This document shows positions 25,223-34,702 of a stretch of 64,000 bases of DNA, one piece after another. The notes under the pieces were generated by a model. It saw nothing but the letters and a program-made list of their open reading frames with translations, did not search any database and was not told where the DNA came from. The stretch is from the NCBI RefSeq assembly GCF_000384195.1, contig NZ_KB913034.1, positions 1,185,714 through 1,249,713 of the forward strand, given 5' to 3'. The stretch is from Allobaculum stercoricanis DSM 13633 (lineage in GTDB: Bacteria; Bacillota_I; Bacilli_A; Erysipelotrichales; Erysipelotrichaceae). The position numbers and the translations under genes were made by a program. How positions within the stretch are numbered: the stretch's first letter is position 1; each line of letters starts with the position of its first letter.

Positions 25223-25235
25223 GAACATCGTTCAC
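25223..25235. promoter_or_regulatory. candidate TetR operator O2
   Basis: TGAACATCGTTCA followed by CGTTGG, 19 bp upstream of the TetR start codon. It matches O1 at 24600-24612 in core and flank. Confidence 0.6.
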
Positions 25236-25333
25236 GTTGGAGATATTATCTCAAAAACAACATTTTGCCAACCCCTTTTTTCTATTTTTTTATTCATATT
25301 TTTATAAGCTAAACGGCAATGTAAATTTTGTGC

Positions 25334-25564
25334 TTATCTAAAGCGCGAAGGATGATATAAAGGCAATCTAACTCGTTTAACTTCCTTTGTTGATTGGTCT
25401 TGCCTTGCAAGAGGTTTATGTGCTCGCGGTTGTTTAGAGGTATTGTTTGTCATTACTTGTTTTGTTGGTTTACTTAACTGTTGGTGTTGTTTTTGTTCGC
25501 GAATCGAAACAAAATTCACTTTATTGGTTACTTGACTCGTTTTTTGTTTAGTTATTTGTTTCAT
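25334..25564 (-). CDS. small basic protein of unknown function
   Basis: 76 aa, rich in Lys, Gln and Thr (KQITKQKTSQVTNKVNF...), strongly basic and probably disordered, ending RLPLYHPSRFR. It lies 28 bp after uvrC on the same strand. Only a weak AAGAGAG precedes the ATG. No family is recognised. It could be a nucleic-acid binding tail protein or a chance frame. Confidence 0.4.
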   Translation of the reverse strand: MKQITKQKTSQVTNKVNFVSIREQKQHQQLSKPTKQVMTNNTSKQPRAHKPLARQDQSTKEVKRVRLPLYHPSRFR

Positions 25565-25592
25565 CTCTCTTGTCCATTTTTTGTTCTTACTT

Positions 25593-27425
25593 TTAATTTG
25601 TATCCTCTAGTTGTTCATCAAGATCAACTTCTTGTTCAAATTCCGTTTCATCCATCAAAGCATCGAGATCTTCTTCATGAAGGCGCCGATACAATATTTG
25701 TGCAATTTTTTCCGGAATAATTTGTTCAAAGTCTTCTAGACTAGCGGCTTTCATCTTTTTCATCGATGGATAAGCCAACTGAATTTGTTTTTTACGTGCC
25801 GGACCAATTCCGGGAATATCATCCAAAATCGATTTCGTCATGCCTTTTGTGCGCAGTTGTTTATGATACGTAATCGCAAAACGGTGTACTTCATCTTGTA
25901 AACGCGTCAGCATAAAGAAAAGAGGATGAGTTTTATCCAGTTCGATTTCTTCTAACGATTCGTTCAGCAATGCTTTTGTGGTATGTTTTTCATCTTTAAC
26001 TAACCCCGCGATCGTTAGTTCAATGCCCAGTTCATCGCGAATTGCCATTGCAGCATGAATTTGTCCTGCTCCACCATCCACGATTAACAAATCAGGCATC
26101 GGCTTATTTTCTTTTTTCAAGCGCGCATAACGGCGTTCAATGACTTCTTTCATCGAATCGGTATCCGAACGATATTCCCCAAGCTGATACTTGCGATAAT
26201 TCGATTTATCCGGTTTTCCATCTTTAAATGCGACTAAACCCGATACGTTATACGCACCAGAAATGTGGGAGTTATCGAACATTTCGATCGTATGAATCGG
26301 TTTCTGGAAAATAGAAGCCAATTTGAGATTAGCGGTTTCCCGTTCACGATCTTTACGATAAACATATTGGAATTTTTGTTCATGTGCTTCTTTGGCATTG
26401 GCATGGACCATATCGGTGAGTTTCTTTCGCGATCCTCGTTGTGGGATGATTACTTTGGTCTGCAGCGATTCTTCTAAAATCTCAACATTCGTTCCTTGCG
26501 GTACATAGATTTGTTTTGGCACTTTATTGGTCGAATAGTATTGCATAATGTAAGCCAAAAAAGCTTCTTGGCTTTCTTCATAAACCGGCGAAATTGACAT
26601 ATTTCGTTCCAACAATTTTCCTTCACGGACGAAAAAGCCTTGAATCGATAAATACCCTTTATCCTCATACCATCCAAATACGTCAAATGAATCACGAACA
26701 CTAAAGTCGATCACTTGTTTTTCTTGAATGTAGTCGATAGAGCGAATTTGTTCTAAAAGTTCCTGCGCACGTTCAAACTGCAGATTGGCAGAAGCTTCCT
26801 GCATTTTTTTCGTAAGTTCCCCTTTAATTTCATCCGTATAACCTTTTAAAAAGCGAATAATCTTTTCGCGATTTTTCAATGCTTCGTGTTGATCTACTTC
26901 TTGGAAACAAAAACCTAAACATTGGTGCATGTGATAATAAAGACAGGCACTTTTAGGAAGTGTTCGGCATTTACGAATCGGAAAAAGTTGGTTGATCAAT
27001 TTGACCATATCATAAGCATAAGTTGAAACAGGATAAGGACCAAAAACATCACTATTTCGCTTCGTTAGTTTTCTAGTGATGCGCACAGTAAAATCCGCTC
27101 CTTTTGTGACCTCAATATAGGGGTACATCTTGTCATCCATAAACATGATGTTGAATGGTGGACGGTATTTTTTAATTAAATTAATCTCGAGTAAGAGAGC
27201 TTCTTTTTCCGTTCCTGTTTGGATAAATTCAAAATCACGAATACGACTGACTAGCTTGGTCGTTTTATTGTTGTGGACACCATGAAAATAGGAACGCACG
27301 CGATTTTTTAATACCTTAGCCTTCCCCACATATAAGATGTCTTGATTTTCATCTTTCATGATGTAGCAGCCCGGTGTATCGGGCAACAATTCTAATTTTT
27401 GAGCAATATGATCTGTTAATGGCAT
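25593..27425 (-). CDS. uvrC: excinuclease ABC subunit C
   Basis: 610 aa from the ATG at 27425, which follows GGAG by 6 nt; an ATG four codons upstream is possible. N-terminal GIY-YIG nuclease (PGCYIMKDENQDILYVGKAK), then a cysteine-rich linker (CRTLPKSACLYYHMHQCLGFC), the UVR motif (about 200-235), the RNase H-like nuclease (EMFDNSHISGA, VDGGAGQIHAA) and C-terminal HhH (DDIPGIGPARKKQI). It makes both incisions in nucleotide excision repair with UvrAB. The acidic last 40 residues are unusual but not unique. Confidence 0.97.
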   Translation of the reverse strand: MPLTDHIAQKLELLPDTPGCYIMKDENQDILYVGKAKVLKNRVRSYFHGVHNNKTTKLVSRIRDFEFIQTGTEKEALLLEINLIKKYRPPFNIMFMDDKMYPYIEVTKGADFTVRITRKLTKRNSDVFGPYPVSTYAYDMVKLINQLFPIRKCRTLPKSACLYYHMHQCLGFCFQEVDQHEALKNREKIIRFLKGYTDEIKGELTKKMQEASANLQFERAQELLEQIRSIDYIQEKQVIDFSVRDSFDVFGWYEDKGYLSIQGFFVREGKLLERNMSISPVYEESQEAFLAYIMQYYSTNKVPKQIYVPQGTNVEILEESLQTKVIIPQRGSRKKLTDMVHANAKEAHEQKFQYVYRKDRERETANLKLASIFQKPIHTIEMFDNSHISGAYNVSGLVAFKDGKPDKSNYRKYQLGEYRSDTDSMKEVIERRYARLKKENKPMPDLLIVDGGAGQIHAAMAIRDELGIELTIAGLVKDEKHTTKALLNESLEEIELDKTHPLFFMLTRLQDEVHRFAITYHKQLRTKGMTKSILDDIPGIGPARKKQIQLAYPSMKKMKAASLEDFEQIIPEKIAQILYRRLHEEDLDALMDETEFEQEVDLDEQLEDTN

Positions 27426-27506
27426 GTTATTCTCCATCTAATCTTCATTTTTAATTATAAATGATCGGACAATTCGAATTTGATTCGTTGCATCTTGAAC
27501 AAAATG

Positions 27507-27540
27507 AAATGCAGGAATTCACAATGAGTCCCTGCATTTT
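27507..27540 (-). terminator. terminator of mutS2
   Basis: On the minus strand AAATGCAGGG pairs with CCTGCATTT across a loop of about 14 nt, followed by CATTTT. It lies 13 bp after the mutS2 stop. Confidence 0.75.
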
Positions 27541-27552
27541 ATTTAGTAATCG

Positions 27553-29868
27553 TTATTTTAATTCTACTAGTGTTGCACCTAGCCCACCTTCACCTGGTCC
27601 AGCAGAAGTGATTTGTTTAACTTGCGGATGTTTACGTAAGTTTGCCCAAACCGCATTTCGTAACGCACCAGTTCCCATACCATGGATAATACGCACGTTT
27701 TTGACACGATGATATACAGCTTGATCTAAATAGTGATCGAGGGCATTCATTCCTTCTTCTACACGCATCCCAATTAAGTTCAATTCCATTGGAAAAGCTT
27801 TAAATTGGCGATCGATGTGTTGTTTACGAATCCGTTTTGGTGGTTTTGGTTTTTCCATCGGTAAGAGTTGATCGACACTGACTACAACTCTACGGCCATT
27901 CACTAACACATTCGCTTTGCCTCGTCTAATCGATTGGATTTCACCATGGTTATTCAACGATGGAATCCGCACATAATCGCCTTCTTTAAAGGTAATTTCC
28001 ACTTTATTTGGCTGTTCTTGTTTTCCTTGTTCAATCGGTTGATTCAGGGCATCAAGTTTTCCTAATTGTTCGATTTGTTCATGATTTTGTGAGTTCGTTT
28101 GATCCCGTAAAACTTTAATAATTTGACGAGCTTCCTCTTTCTTTTCATACAACATATCGTCCAATTCTTTGGCATATTCACGATCTAGGCGCTCTTTCAT
28201 CTCTTGCCATTTCTCTTGATCGTGTTTTGCTTGGCGTTGTAAATCATGCGCATTTGCAATTAAGGTGTCAAAACGATCTTTTTGTTTTTGAAGTTGCGCT
28301 TGGCGTTGTTCTAACACTTCTAATTGGCGTGTTGTTTCTGATTCATTTTCTTCTTTAATTTCATTGGCTCGCTGTAAAACTTCTTGCGGCATTCCTAATT
28401 GGCGAGCAATCGGGAATGCACAACTCGAACCACTGACTCCTTCTAAATAGCGATAAGTCGGTTTAAGTGTTTCGGGATCAAATTCAACACTACCGACTTG
28501 AATATGCGGATGTGTTGAACCAAATGTTTTAACTTGGGAATAGTGCGTAGACGTTAAAATCGTCGCCCCTTTGTCCATTAACGTTTCTAATACTGCTTGC
28601 GCTAAGGAGGCGCCTTCTTGGGGGTCTGTACCACTACCGATTTCATCGAGTAAAACAAATGTATTCGCATCGCAATGAGTTACGATATGCGCAAGTTTTG
28701 TTGCATGGGCCGAGAACGTCGATAAATTGTTTTCAATTGATTGTTCATCGCCAATATCAAAATAAAATTGAGAATAAAGAGGCAACAATGCTTCATGCGC
28801 ACTAACGGGATAACCGCAATGTGCTAACAATAAAAATAAACCAATCGTTTTGAGCGTAACCGTTTTTCCACCCATGTTCGAACCTGTAATCATTAAACAC
28901 TTTGTCTGATTCGACATCGAATAACGATTGGCGATTGCCTTTTTAGGATCGAGTAAAGGGTGAACGGCATGTTCAATGCGAAGTTGATGGTTTTTCGTAT
29001 GTAAAGTTGGAATGCAACCATCATGGACATTCATCCAATGCCCTTTAGCAATCGCCATATCGATGATTTCCATACTTTCATCATTCGACAATAACGCTTG
29101 GCCATTTTTTGAAACGATGCTTGTCAACTCCTGACAAATTCGTTTCTTTTCGTTTTCGATTTCCATTAATGTATCGGCAACACGGTTGTTGAGTTCGACA
29201 AGCGCATCAGGTTCTAAATAACAAGCCGCTTGACTTTGCGACATGCCATGCACCATACCACCAAATTTATACTTATCTGTAGCTTTAACGAGAACGCAAA
29301 CTCTCGATCCACTTGAAACGGTGACTGTGTCAACTAAAGAACTTTCATGCGTCCGAATAAATCGTCTTGCTCCATTGGCAAGGTCGGCACGAGCTTGAAT
29401 TAAAGCATTGTTTAAATGACGAAGCTTAGCCGTTGCATCCATGCGCACTTGGCCGGATAAATCAATTGAGGCATCGATTTGTTGAGAAAGTGATTTACAT
29501 GGCGTCAAAGTCGAGGCAATTTCATGAAGAAGTGGGGATTGTTGGGCATCAAAGGCTTGGCTTGTCGCTTGGCAAGCAGATAAAAAGAAAGAAATATCCA
29601 ATAGCTCAGAGGGTAACAATGTGATTTTCTTTTGCGCAGTTAAGACATGTTTAGTAATATCCCGTAAGCCACCTAAAGATAGCATGCCTCCTTTTTGGAG
29701 ATACACAAAAGCTTCTGCTGCAAGAGAAAGATCATGGCGCATGAGATAAACATCTTCTAAGATCGTTGCTTCTCTAATTTTTTGTGCTGTTTTGGAACTT
29801 GCCGCAAAAGAGGCAAATTGTTCAAGGACTACTGGAAAATCGAGTGCTTCAAATTCGTGTTCAACCAT
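27553..29868 (-). CDS. mutS2: endonuclease MutS2
   Basis: 771 aa from the ATG at 29868 (GAAGGGAGATATT before it). The helical clamp and lever are followed by the ABC-type ATPase: Walker A GSNMGGKTVTLKT, signature region STFSAH, Walker B FVLLDEIGSGTDPQEG. A coiled coil (about 505-600) and a KOW-like strand lead to the C-terminal Smr nuclease domain with IHGMGTGALR. In Bacillota the protein acts on stalled or collided ribosomes and in recombination control. The mismatch-recognition N-terminal domain of MutS is absent, as expected. Confidence 0.96.
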   Translation of the reverse strand: MVEHEFEALDFPVVLEQFASFAASSKTAQKIREATILEDVYLMRHDLSLAAEAFVYLQKGGMLSLGGLRDITKHVLTAQKKITLLPSELLDISFFLSACQATSQAFDAQQSPLLHEIASTLTPCKSLSQQIDASIDLSGQVRMDATAKLRHLNNALIQARADLANGARRFIRTHESSLVDTVTVSSGSRVCVLVKATDKYKFGGMVHGMSQSQAACYLEPDALVELNNRVADTLMEIENEKKRICQELTSIVSKNGQALLSNDESMEIIDMAIAKGHWMNVHDGCIPTLHTKNHQLRIEHAVHPLLDPKKAIANRYSMSNQTKCLMITGSNMGGKTVTLKTIGLFLLLAHCGYPVSAHEALLPLYSQFYFDIGDEQSIENNLSTFSAHATKLAHIVTHCDANTFVLLDEIGSGTDPQEGASLAQAVLETLMDKGATILTSTHYSQVKTFGSTHPHIQVGSVEFDPETLKPTYRYLEGVSGSSCAFPIARQLGMPQEVLQRANEIKEENESETTRQLEVLEQRQAQLQKQKDRFDTLIANAHDLQRQAKHDQEKWQEMKERLDREYAKELDDMLYEKKEEARQIIKVLRDQTNSQNHEQIEQLGKLDALNQPIEQGKQEQPNKVEITFKEGDYVRIPSLNNHGEIQSIRRGKANVLVNGRRVVVSVDQLLPMEKPKPPKRIRKQHIDRQFKAFPMELNLIGMRVEEGMNALDHYLDQAVYHRVKNVRIIHGMGTGALRNAVWANLRKHPQVKQITSAGPGEGGLGATLVELK

Positions 29869-30030
29869 AATATCTCCCTTCCTGCATCTCATAGAGATGG
29901 CAATACAATATCCAAAAAATTGATCAATTCATTCTAACGAACTGATTAGATTTCAATAAGCTCCATGCATTTTACTACATTTTTACCAATTTTTAGAAAT
30001 CTAGTTTGAATTGCTCACGATTTAAGAAAC

Positions 30031-30106
30031 AAAAATGGTCTTCATAAGAAAGTTACAAGCATCAAAACGAGAATTTGATGTGCTTTTTCTTTGAAGACCA
30101 TATGTG
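30031..30106 (-). terminator. long two-stem terminator of the lipoprotein gene
   Basis: ATGGTCTTCA...TGAAGACCAT encloses a second stem AAGCATCAAA...TTTGATGTGCTT. A5 lies on the left side, giving T5 on the minus strand. The outer stem resembles that at 43020-43079. Confidence 0.65.
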
Positions 30107-30114
30107 TTCTTTCA

Positions 30115-30603
30115 TTATTCAAATTTCAAATCCTGAAGAAGTTGATATTCAGAATCGAACTGATAAAAGTAAATTTGCTGACCGCGTGTTTGTAAATCTG
30201 TTTCGTGAATTCGAATCCAGGATTGAGCATTTTTCAATAAATTAAAGCTAAAACTATTCACTTCATTACTATCAAAAAATACTACCGCCCAAGTTATATC
30301 GGAATATGTTACACAAAACGACCCATAAAAATCTTTGGCCACCACTTCGTTTGTAAAACAATCTCCAAATCGATGATCCGTCATGATTGCTTTTAATTCT
30401 TCGCCATCTCGCAATAGAGTGATTCGAATCTTTGGATCCGTATAAGTTGCAATAATACTGTTTGGATCATAATTGTGCTCTTTGATATACTGTTCTTCAA
30501 ATTCCAACAAAACCTCTTCGGTTCCTTTTTGGGGTTGAGCACAAGAAGTCACCATCACAGTACAAAAGATCAGCAACAGTGTTCTTATAATTTTTTTAAT
30601 CAT
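30115..30603 (-). CDS. small lipoprotein of unknown function
   Basis: 162 aa. A lipoprotein signal peptide (KKIIRTLLLIFCTVMVTSC) places the lipidated cysteine at residue 21. The mature part of about 140 residues is predicted alpha/beta and contains no motif I know. The start follows AAAGGAC. It is monocistronic with its own large terminator. Confidence 0.8.
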   Translation of the reverse strand: MIKKIIRTLLLIFCTVMVTSCAQPQKGTEEVLLEFEEQYIKEHNYDPNSIIATYTDPKIRITLLRDGEELKAIMTDHRFGDCFTNEVVAKDFYGSFCVTYSDITWAVVFFDSNEVNSFSFNLLKNAQSWIRIHETDLQTRGQQIYFYQFDSEYQLLQDLKFE

Positions 30604-30990
30604 TGTCCTTTACCAAACCAATGCTAGCTTTTCAATTACTTAACTCATGATTTAATTCTATCTGTTCAGAGTTCAAAATCAGTCATAGGCATCACATCCT
30701 CTAAAAATAACATGGATCAATAGATCTAGGTTCAATAGCGAAATGTCTAATTTGAACAATAGAATGAATCGGCTCACTAGATTTCAAAAAGAGTTCAAAA
30801 ATAAAATTATGATGATTTAATCTTCTCGATTGAATATCCCAACTGTGCTATCTATTATTCAACATTGCGTTATCTAAATATATTATATTTTGTTTTTTAT
30901 GTGCATACAACCGTTCATCTCTCTTTTACATTTTCAAATTTATCCTCTTCCTTTTAGCGATCGCAAATCCGTTTTTTAAAATGATTTTAA
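30604..30990. other. AT-rich intergenic region
   Basis: About 390 bp between divergent genes (lipoprotein and rnhC). I see no RNA gene, repeat or decayed coding sequence, only AT-rich promoter-like DNA. Confidence 0.5.
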
Positions 30991-30993
30991 ATT

Positions 30994-31009
30994 TGTTAGA
31001 ATAAGCGCA
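30994..31009 (+). promoter_or_regulatory. extended -10 promoter, leaderless rnhC start
   Basis: TG-T-TAGAAT (30994-31002) is followed by only 6 nt before the ATG at 31009, so transcription should begin at or next to the start codon. No Shine-Dalgarno sequence is present. A TTTTTT run upstream is a poor -35, as allowed for extended -10 promoters. Confidence 0.5.
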
Positions 31010-31971
31010 TGCCAACAAAATCAGTAAAACTTAGCGCCAATCAAATCGAAGCGCTCTATAAAAGACTTCAACCTCATGCCAAAAAAGAAAGTCAACCGCA
31101 ATATACGCTCTGGCAAATTCGGACTGATTCCATCAATGTATGTGCTTATCAGTCAGGAAAAGTTGTCATTTCGGGACAAGATATCGACTGGTTAGTAGAA
31201 GATTTAGAAGCTCTAGCCACTCAATCTGCTTTATTCCAGCCGACAAAACAACCCACTAAAAAAATGACTTCAATCTCTTTCCAAGACAATCAAGTTGCAA
31301 GCCTTGCTCATACTTTCCCCCAAGCTGGATCCGATGAAGTCGGAAATGGGGATTATCTCGGTCCATTTGTGGTTGCTAGCGTCATCATTGAAAATGAAGA
31401 GATGGCCAAGAAATTGATCGAAATGAAAGTCACTGACTCTAAAGCGATGACGGACAAAATGATTTTAAAAGTCGCACCTGAACTGATGGATCTTATTCCC
31501 TATTCTGTTCAAGTATTAACTCCAATTCATTACAACAAGATTTATGATCCAAAGTATCATCATCTCAATTACATCAAAGCAATGATGCATAACCAAGCCT
31601 ATCTCAATCTTGAACAAAAAGGCTATGCCCTTCCGCAATTGAAAATCGTTGACCAGTTTTGCAGTCCAAAACGATACTTCGAATTGTTGTATGACATTTC
31701 ACAAATTGTTCGACCGATTCATTTCGAAACCAAAGCGGAATCAAAATATATCTCAGTAGCATGTGCCTCAGTCATTGCTCGCTATCACTTTTTACAATAT
31801 TGGGACAAGATGGAAGAAAAATATGAAATAAAATTTTCAAAAGGCGGCGGTGCACAAGCAACAAAATGTGCTCAAGAATTTGTAGACCATTATGGCTACA
31901 ACCGGCTATACGAAATCGCAAAACTTCATTTCGTCAACACACAACGCCTCAAACACGATCAAGATGAATAA
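31009..31971 (+). CDS. rnhC: ribonuclease HIII
   Basis: 320 aa. N-terminal TBP-like substrate-binding domain (1-about 85; KSVKLSANQIEALYKRL) and a type 2 RNase H domain. The latter starts GSDEVGNGDYLGPFVVASV with the D-E catalytic pair; the third acidic residue lies in KIVDQFCSPKRY and the fourth in the later SKYISVACASVIARY block. It removes RNA from RNA/DNA hybrids. The N-terminal domain separates HIII from HII. The start codon appears leaderless. Confidence 0.95.
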   Translation: MPTKSVKLSANQIEALYKRLQPHAKKESQPQYTLWQIRTDSINVCAYQSGKVVISGQDIDWLVEDLEALATQSALFQPTKQPTKKMTSISFQDNQVASLAHTFPQAGSDEVGNGDYLGPFVVASVIIENEEMAKKLIEMKVTDSKAMTDKMILKVAPELMDLIPYSVQVLTPIHYNKIYDPKYHHLNYIKAMMHNQAYLNLEQKGYALPQLKIVDQFCSPKRYFELLYDISQIVRPIHFETKAESKYISVACASVIARYHFLQYWDKMEEKYEIKFSKGGGAQATKCAQEFVDHYGYNRLYEIAKLHFVNTQRLKHDQDE

Positions 31972-32037
31972 AAAGCTGCCATGACCTCTACCCGTATGAG
32001 TTTTCACTCATCAATGCAAGGTCATGACAGCCTTTTT
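31972..32037. terminator. bidirectional terminator between rnhC and comEB
   Basis: AAAGCTGCCATGACCT pairs with AGGTCATGACAGCCTTT around an inner TGAG/CTCA stem. A4 and T5 lie at the two sides. It serves both convergent genes. Confidence 0.85.
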
Positions 32038-32057
32038 ATTTTGAAATTTATCAACGA

Positions 32058-32579
32058 CTATTCGTGGGCGCAATATACTGCTTCAGGTTGATCATCTTGA
32101 TCTGGATGAATGGTAATATTGATTTCCATTTGGCCAGGAAGCTGAATGTATTCAACTCCTGCATCATCAAACATACGTTTGCTCGCAAGGTTATCTTTTG
32201 CTCCACAATATTTATCCGATTCATAAAACACTTTGCGAATTCCCGATTGAATGATCGCTTTGGCACATTCATTACAAGGGAATAAAGAAACGTATAGCGT
32301 GCATCCATTTAAATTTTGAATCGAGTTTAAAATCGCATTCAATTCAGCATGGACAACAAAAGGATATTTCGTATCTAAAAAATCACCTTGGCGTTCCCAT
32401 GAATACTCATCATCACTGCACCCTTTCGGAAAGCCATTATAACCAAGACCAACTACACGTTTTTGATCGTTAACAATGCATGCGCCGACTTGGGTATTTG
32501 GATCTTTGGAACGAAAAGCCGCTAAGTGAGCCATAGCCATAAAATATTGATCCCAACTCAATACTTCTGTTCGTTTCAT
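32058..32579 (-). CDS. dCMP deaminase family protein (ComEB-like)
   Basis: 173 aa zinc-dependent deaminase. The metal site is HAELNAI and PCNECAK, and NTQVGACIV and GYNGFPKGC are the family's other blocks. It should convert dCMP to dUMP for dTTP supply. In Bacillota the same family is called ComEB after its place in the competence operon, without a competence role. The ATG lies 4 bp after the rluD stop with GAGGA inside the rluD end, so the two are coupled. Confidence 0.92.
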   Translation of the reverse strand: MKRTEVLSWDQYFMAMAHLAAFRSKDPNTQVGACIVNDQKRVVGLGYNGFPKGCSDDEYSWERQGDFLDTKYPFVVHAELNAILNSIQNLNGCTLYVSLFPCNECAKAIIQSGIRKVFYESDKYCGAKDNLASKRMFDDAGVEYIQLPGQMEINITIHPDQDDQPEAVYCAHE

Positions 32580-32583
32580 ATTT

Positions 32584-33561
32584 TTATTCCTCTTCTTGTT
32601 TTAATTCATCTAAAACTTCTTGGAATTTTGGTTCAAGTTTTGCATTAAAAACCATATGCTCATGTGTTGTTGGATGTTCAAATTCAAGTTGATAAGCATG
32701 GAGAAGTTGGCCATTAGCTGGAATCGTTTTGCGTGGTCCATACTTTTCATCTCCAGCAACCGGATGGCCGATATAAGCCATATGCACACGAATTTGATGC
32801 GTGCGTCCTGTTTCTAGACGACATTCCACATAAGCATAGTCTTTAAAGTTTTGTAAAACTGTAAAGTGGGTTACGGCATCACGTGAGTTTTTCGCCGTTA
32901 CCGCCATTTTTTGGCGATTTTTTTCATCTCGTCCAATTGGCGCATTCACAGTTCCAATTTTATGAGAGAACGGATGATGAACAATCGCAAGATATGTTCT
33001 TTTGCAAGTTTTATCGGCTAATTGTTTAGCTAATGATTCATGAGCTTGATCATTTTTCGCAACAACGAGTAAACCAGACGTATCTTTATCGATACGATGG
33101 ACAATTCCTGGTCGTTTTACGCCATTAATACCAGATAAATCATCGCAATGTTCTAATAAGCCGTTCACTAAAGTTTGTGAATAATGTCCTGGTGCTGGAT
33201 GAACAACCATTCCTTTTGGCTTATTAATGACAATGACATCATGGTCTTCATATACGATATCCAAATCCATTTTTTCTGGCAGAACTTCCATTTTATCTAG
33301 TGGTGGAACATCTACATCAATTTGATCATGAACCTGGATTTTATAAGAAGCCTTCATGATTTTCCCATTAACTGTTACGCGTTTTTGATCGAGAAAATCC
33401 GCAGCTCGAGTTCTTGAAATATCGAGCTTTTGGCATAAATATTTATCCAAGCGAATCGGACATTCTTCTTCGCTTGCTTCAAAAGTTACTTTGCCACCTT
33501 CTGTAATCAAAGTATCTTCTTGTTCTTCAATTTCGTTTTCGATTGTTTCGATTTGATCCAT
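32584..33561 (-). CDS. RluD-family 23S rRNA pseudouridine synthase
   Basis: 325 aa from the ATG at 33561, preceded by AAGGAGA; a longer start at 33594 would overlap the lspA end more. An acidic N-terminus (about 1-30) is followed by an S4 RNA-binding domain (RLDKYLCQKLDISRTRAADFL) and the catalytic domain with the conserved aspartate in VHRIDKDTSGLLVVAKN. YLAIVHHPF and ETGRTHQIRVH are RluA/RluD-type blocks. Immediate linkage to lspA is the standard Bacillota order. Confidence 0.94.
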   Translation of the reverse strand: MDQIETIENEIEEQEDTLITEGGKVTFEASEEECPIRLDKYLCQKLDISRTRAADFLDQKRVTVNGKIMKASYKIQVHDQIDVDVPPLDKMEVLPEKMDLDIVYEDHDVIVINKPKGMVVHPAPGHYSQTLVNGLLEHCDDLSGINGVKRPGIVHRIDKDTSGLLVVAKNDQAHESLAKQLADKTCKRTYLAIVHHPFSHKIGTVNAPIGRDEKNRQKMAVTAKNSRDAVTHFTVLQNFKDYAYVECRLETGRTHQIRVHMAYIGHPVAGDEKYGPRKTIPANGQLLHAYQLEFEHPTTHEHMVFNAKLEPKFQEVLDELKQEEE

Positions 33562-33563
33562 TT

Positions 33564-34082
33564 CTATTGTTTCTCCTTTCGTGCCATTCGCCATGCTTTA
33601 AAATCGTCCGCAAACATCACCACAAATAACAACACGCATCCGAGTGTGATGCAGACATCGGCAATATTGAATACCGCAAAAGGATACCCAAAAATATAAA
33701 ACTGGAAGAAGTCGCGTACATAACCGAGCATTACGCGATCGATTAAATTTCCAATTGCCCCAGCGATAATGAGCGATAAAGCAATATCAATTCGTGAGTC
33801 ATCATTTTTTAAAAACCAGATGGACAATGCGATTAGAGCAATCGTCGTTAAAATAATGAAATACCACATGCCTGCGCCCGACATACTTGAAAATGCCGCA
33901 CCGAAATTTTGTAGGTAAGTTAATTCAAAAAATCCCGGAATCACTACATGCACGCCATTTAAAGGAATAGAGCGCACAACGGCCCATTTTGTCCATTGAT
34001 CTAAACCAACCAAAATCACAAGCATAATGATTGCTACAAGAATTGCATTTTTCTTTTTTTGAAGTCTGTCTATTAAATTCAC
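33564..34082 (-). CDS. lspA: lipoprotein signal peptidase (SPase II)
   Basis: 172 aa from the GTG at 34082 (AGGA, 5 nt spacing); an upstream ATG at 34121 lacks a ribosome site. Four membrane helices. The catalytic aspartates lie in GAIGNLIDRVMLGYVRDFF and VFNIADVCITLG, and the family block QNFGAAFS is present. It cleaves the prolipoprotein signal ahead of the lipidated cysteine. Likely substrates in this window are the lipoproteins at 30115 and 63185. Confidence 0.95.
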   Translation of the reverse strand: MNLIDRLQKKKNAILVAIIMLVILVGLDQWTKWAVVRSIPLNGVHVVIPGFFELTYLQNFGAAFSSMSGAGMWYFIILTTIALIALSIWFLKNDDSRIDIALSLIIAGAIGNLIDRVMLGYVRDFFQFYIFGYPFAVFNIADVCITLGCVLLFVVMFADDFKAWRMARKEKQ

Positions 34083-34333
34083 AGAAGTCCTCTTTCTAGA
34101 TCTTTGATCTTGATATCGCAAACTTAAACAGAAGACGATCGTCCATTCAAGTTTATTGTTCTTTTTCGATCCTTTTTCCTTTAGGAAAACAGATTTTAAA
34201 AAGCCTAAGTCTCACCATTTTAACAACTTTTACCAATAAATAAAAATGAAGTCAACGTATTTTGTTTTGTATCGCTCACTGATCGATTTACAAAACTCTT
34301 GTTTTAGAACAGTTTGTCATCGATCTTTCTTGA

Positions 34334-34702
34334 TTATATTCTTTGAACTTCTTTTGTGGCGATAATCGATGCAGATGTATTCGCTACATTTTCGATCAAT
34401 ACATCACCAATATGAATCGGTGCTTCAAAACGCACGGATTTTAGCGCTTGGATCACATCAAACATTTTTTCTTTTGGAATTGGTTGGCTCGTTTTACATG
34501 AAACCATCAATAGATCTCCATGTAAAACGGGAACAACGCTTGTCACAATCCGTAAAGGATGCACGGCTTCACTTTGTCCATATGCATCCCCTTTGGGGCA
34601 CGTATTGCCTTGCACTTCAACCACTTGTCCTTGATCATCAATCGTGACACTTAAAGGACACCCCATCGGGCAATTAATGCAAGTAAAATGACGAATTTCC
34701 AT
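34334..34702 (-). CDS. DUF1667 protein, third subunit of anaerobic G3P dehydrogenase cluster
   Basis: 122 aa. The N-terminus has four cysteines (CINCPMGCPLSV and NTCPKGD) of an FeS or zinc site, typical of DUF1667. The family is almost always encoded next to the two flavoproteins seen here, as a small redox partner. The ATG touches the previous stop (TAAATG), with GAGGTGG as ribosome site. Confidence 0.88.
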   Translation of the reverse strand: MEIRHFTCINCPMGCPLSVTIDDQGQVVEVQGNTCPKGDAYGQSEAVHPLRIVTSVVPVLHGDLLMVSCKTSQPIPKEKMFDVIQALKSVRFEAPIHIGDVLIENVANTSASIIATKEVQRI

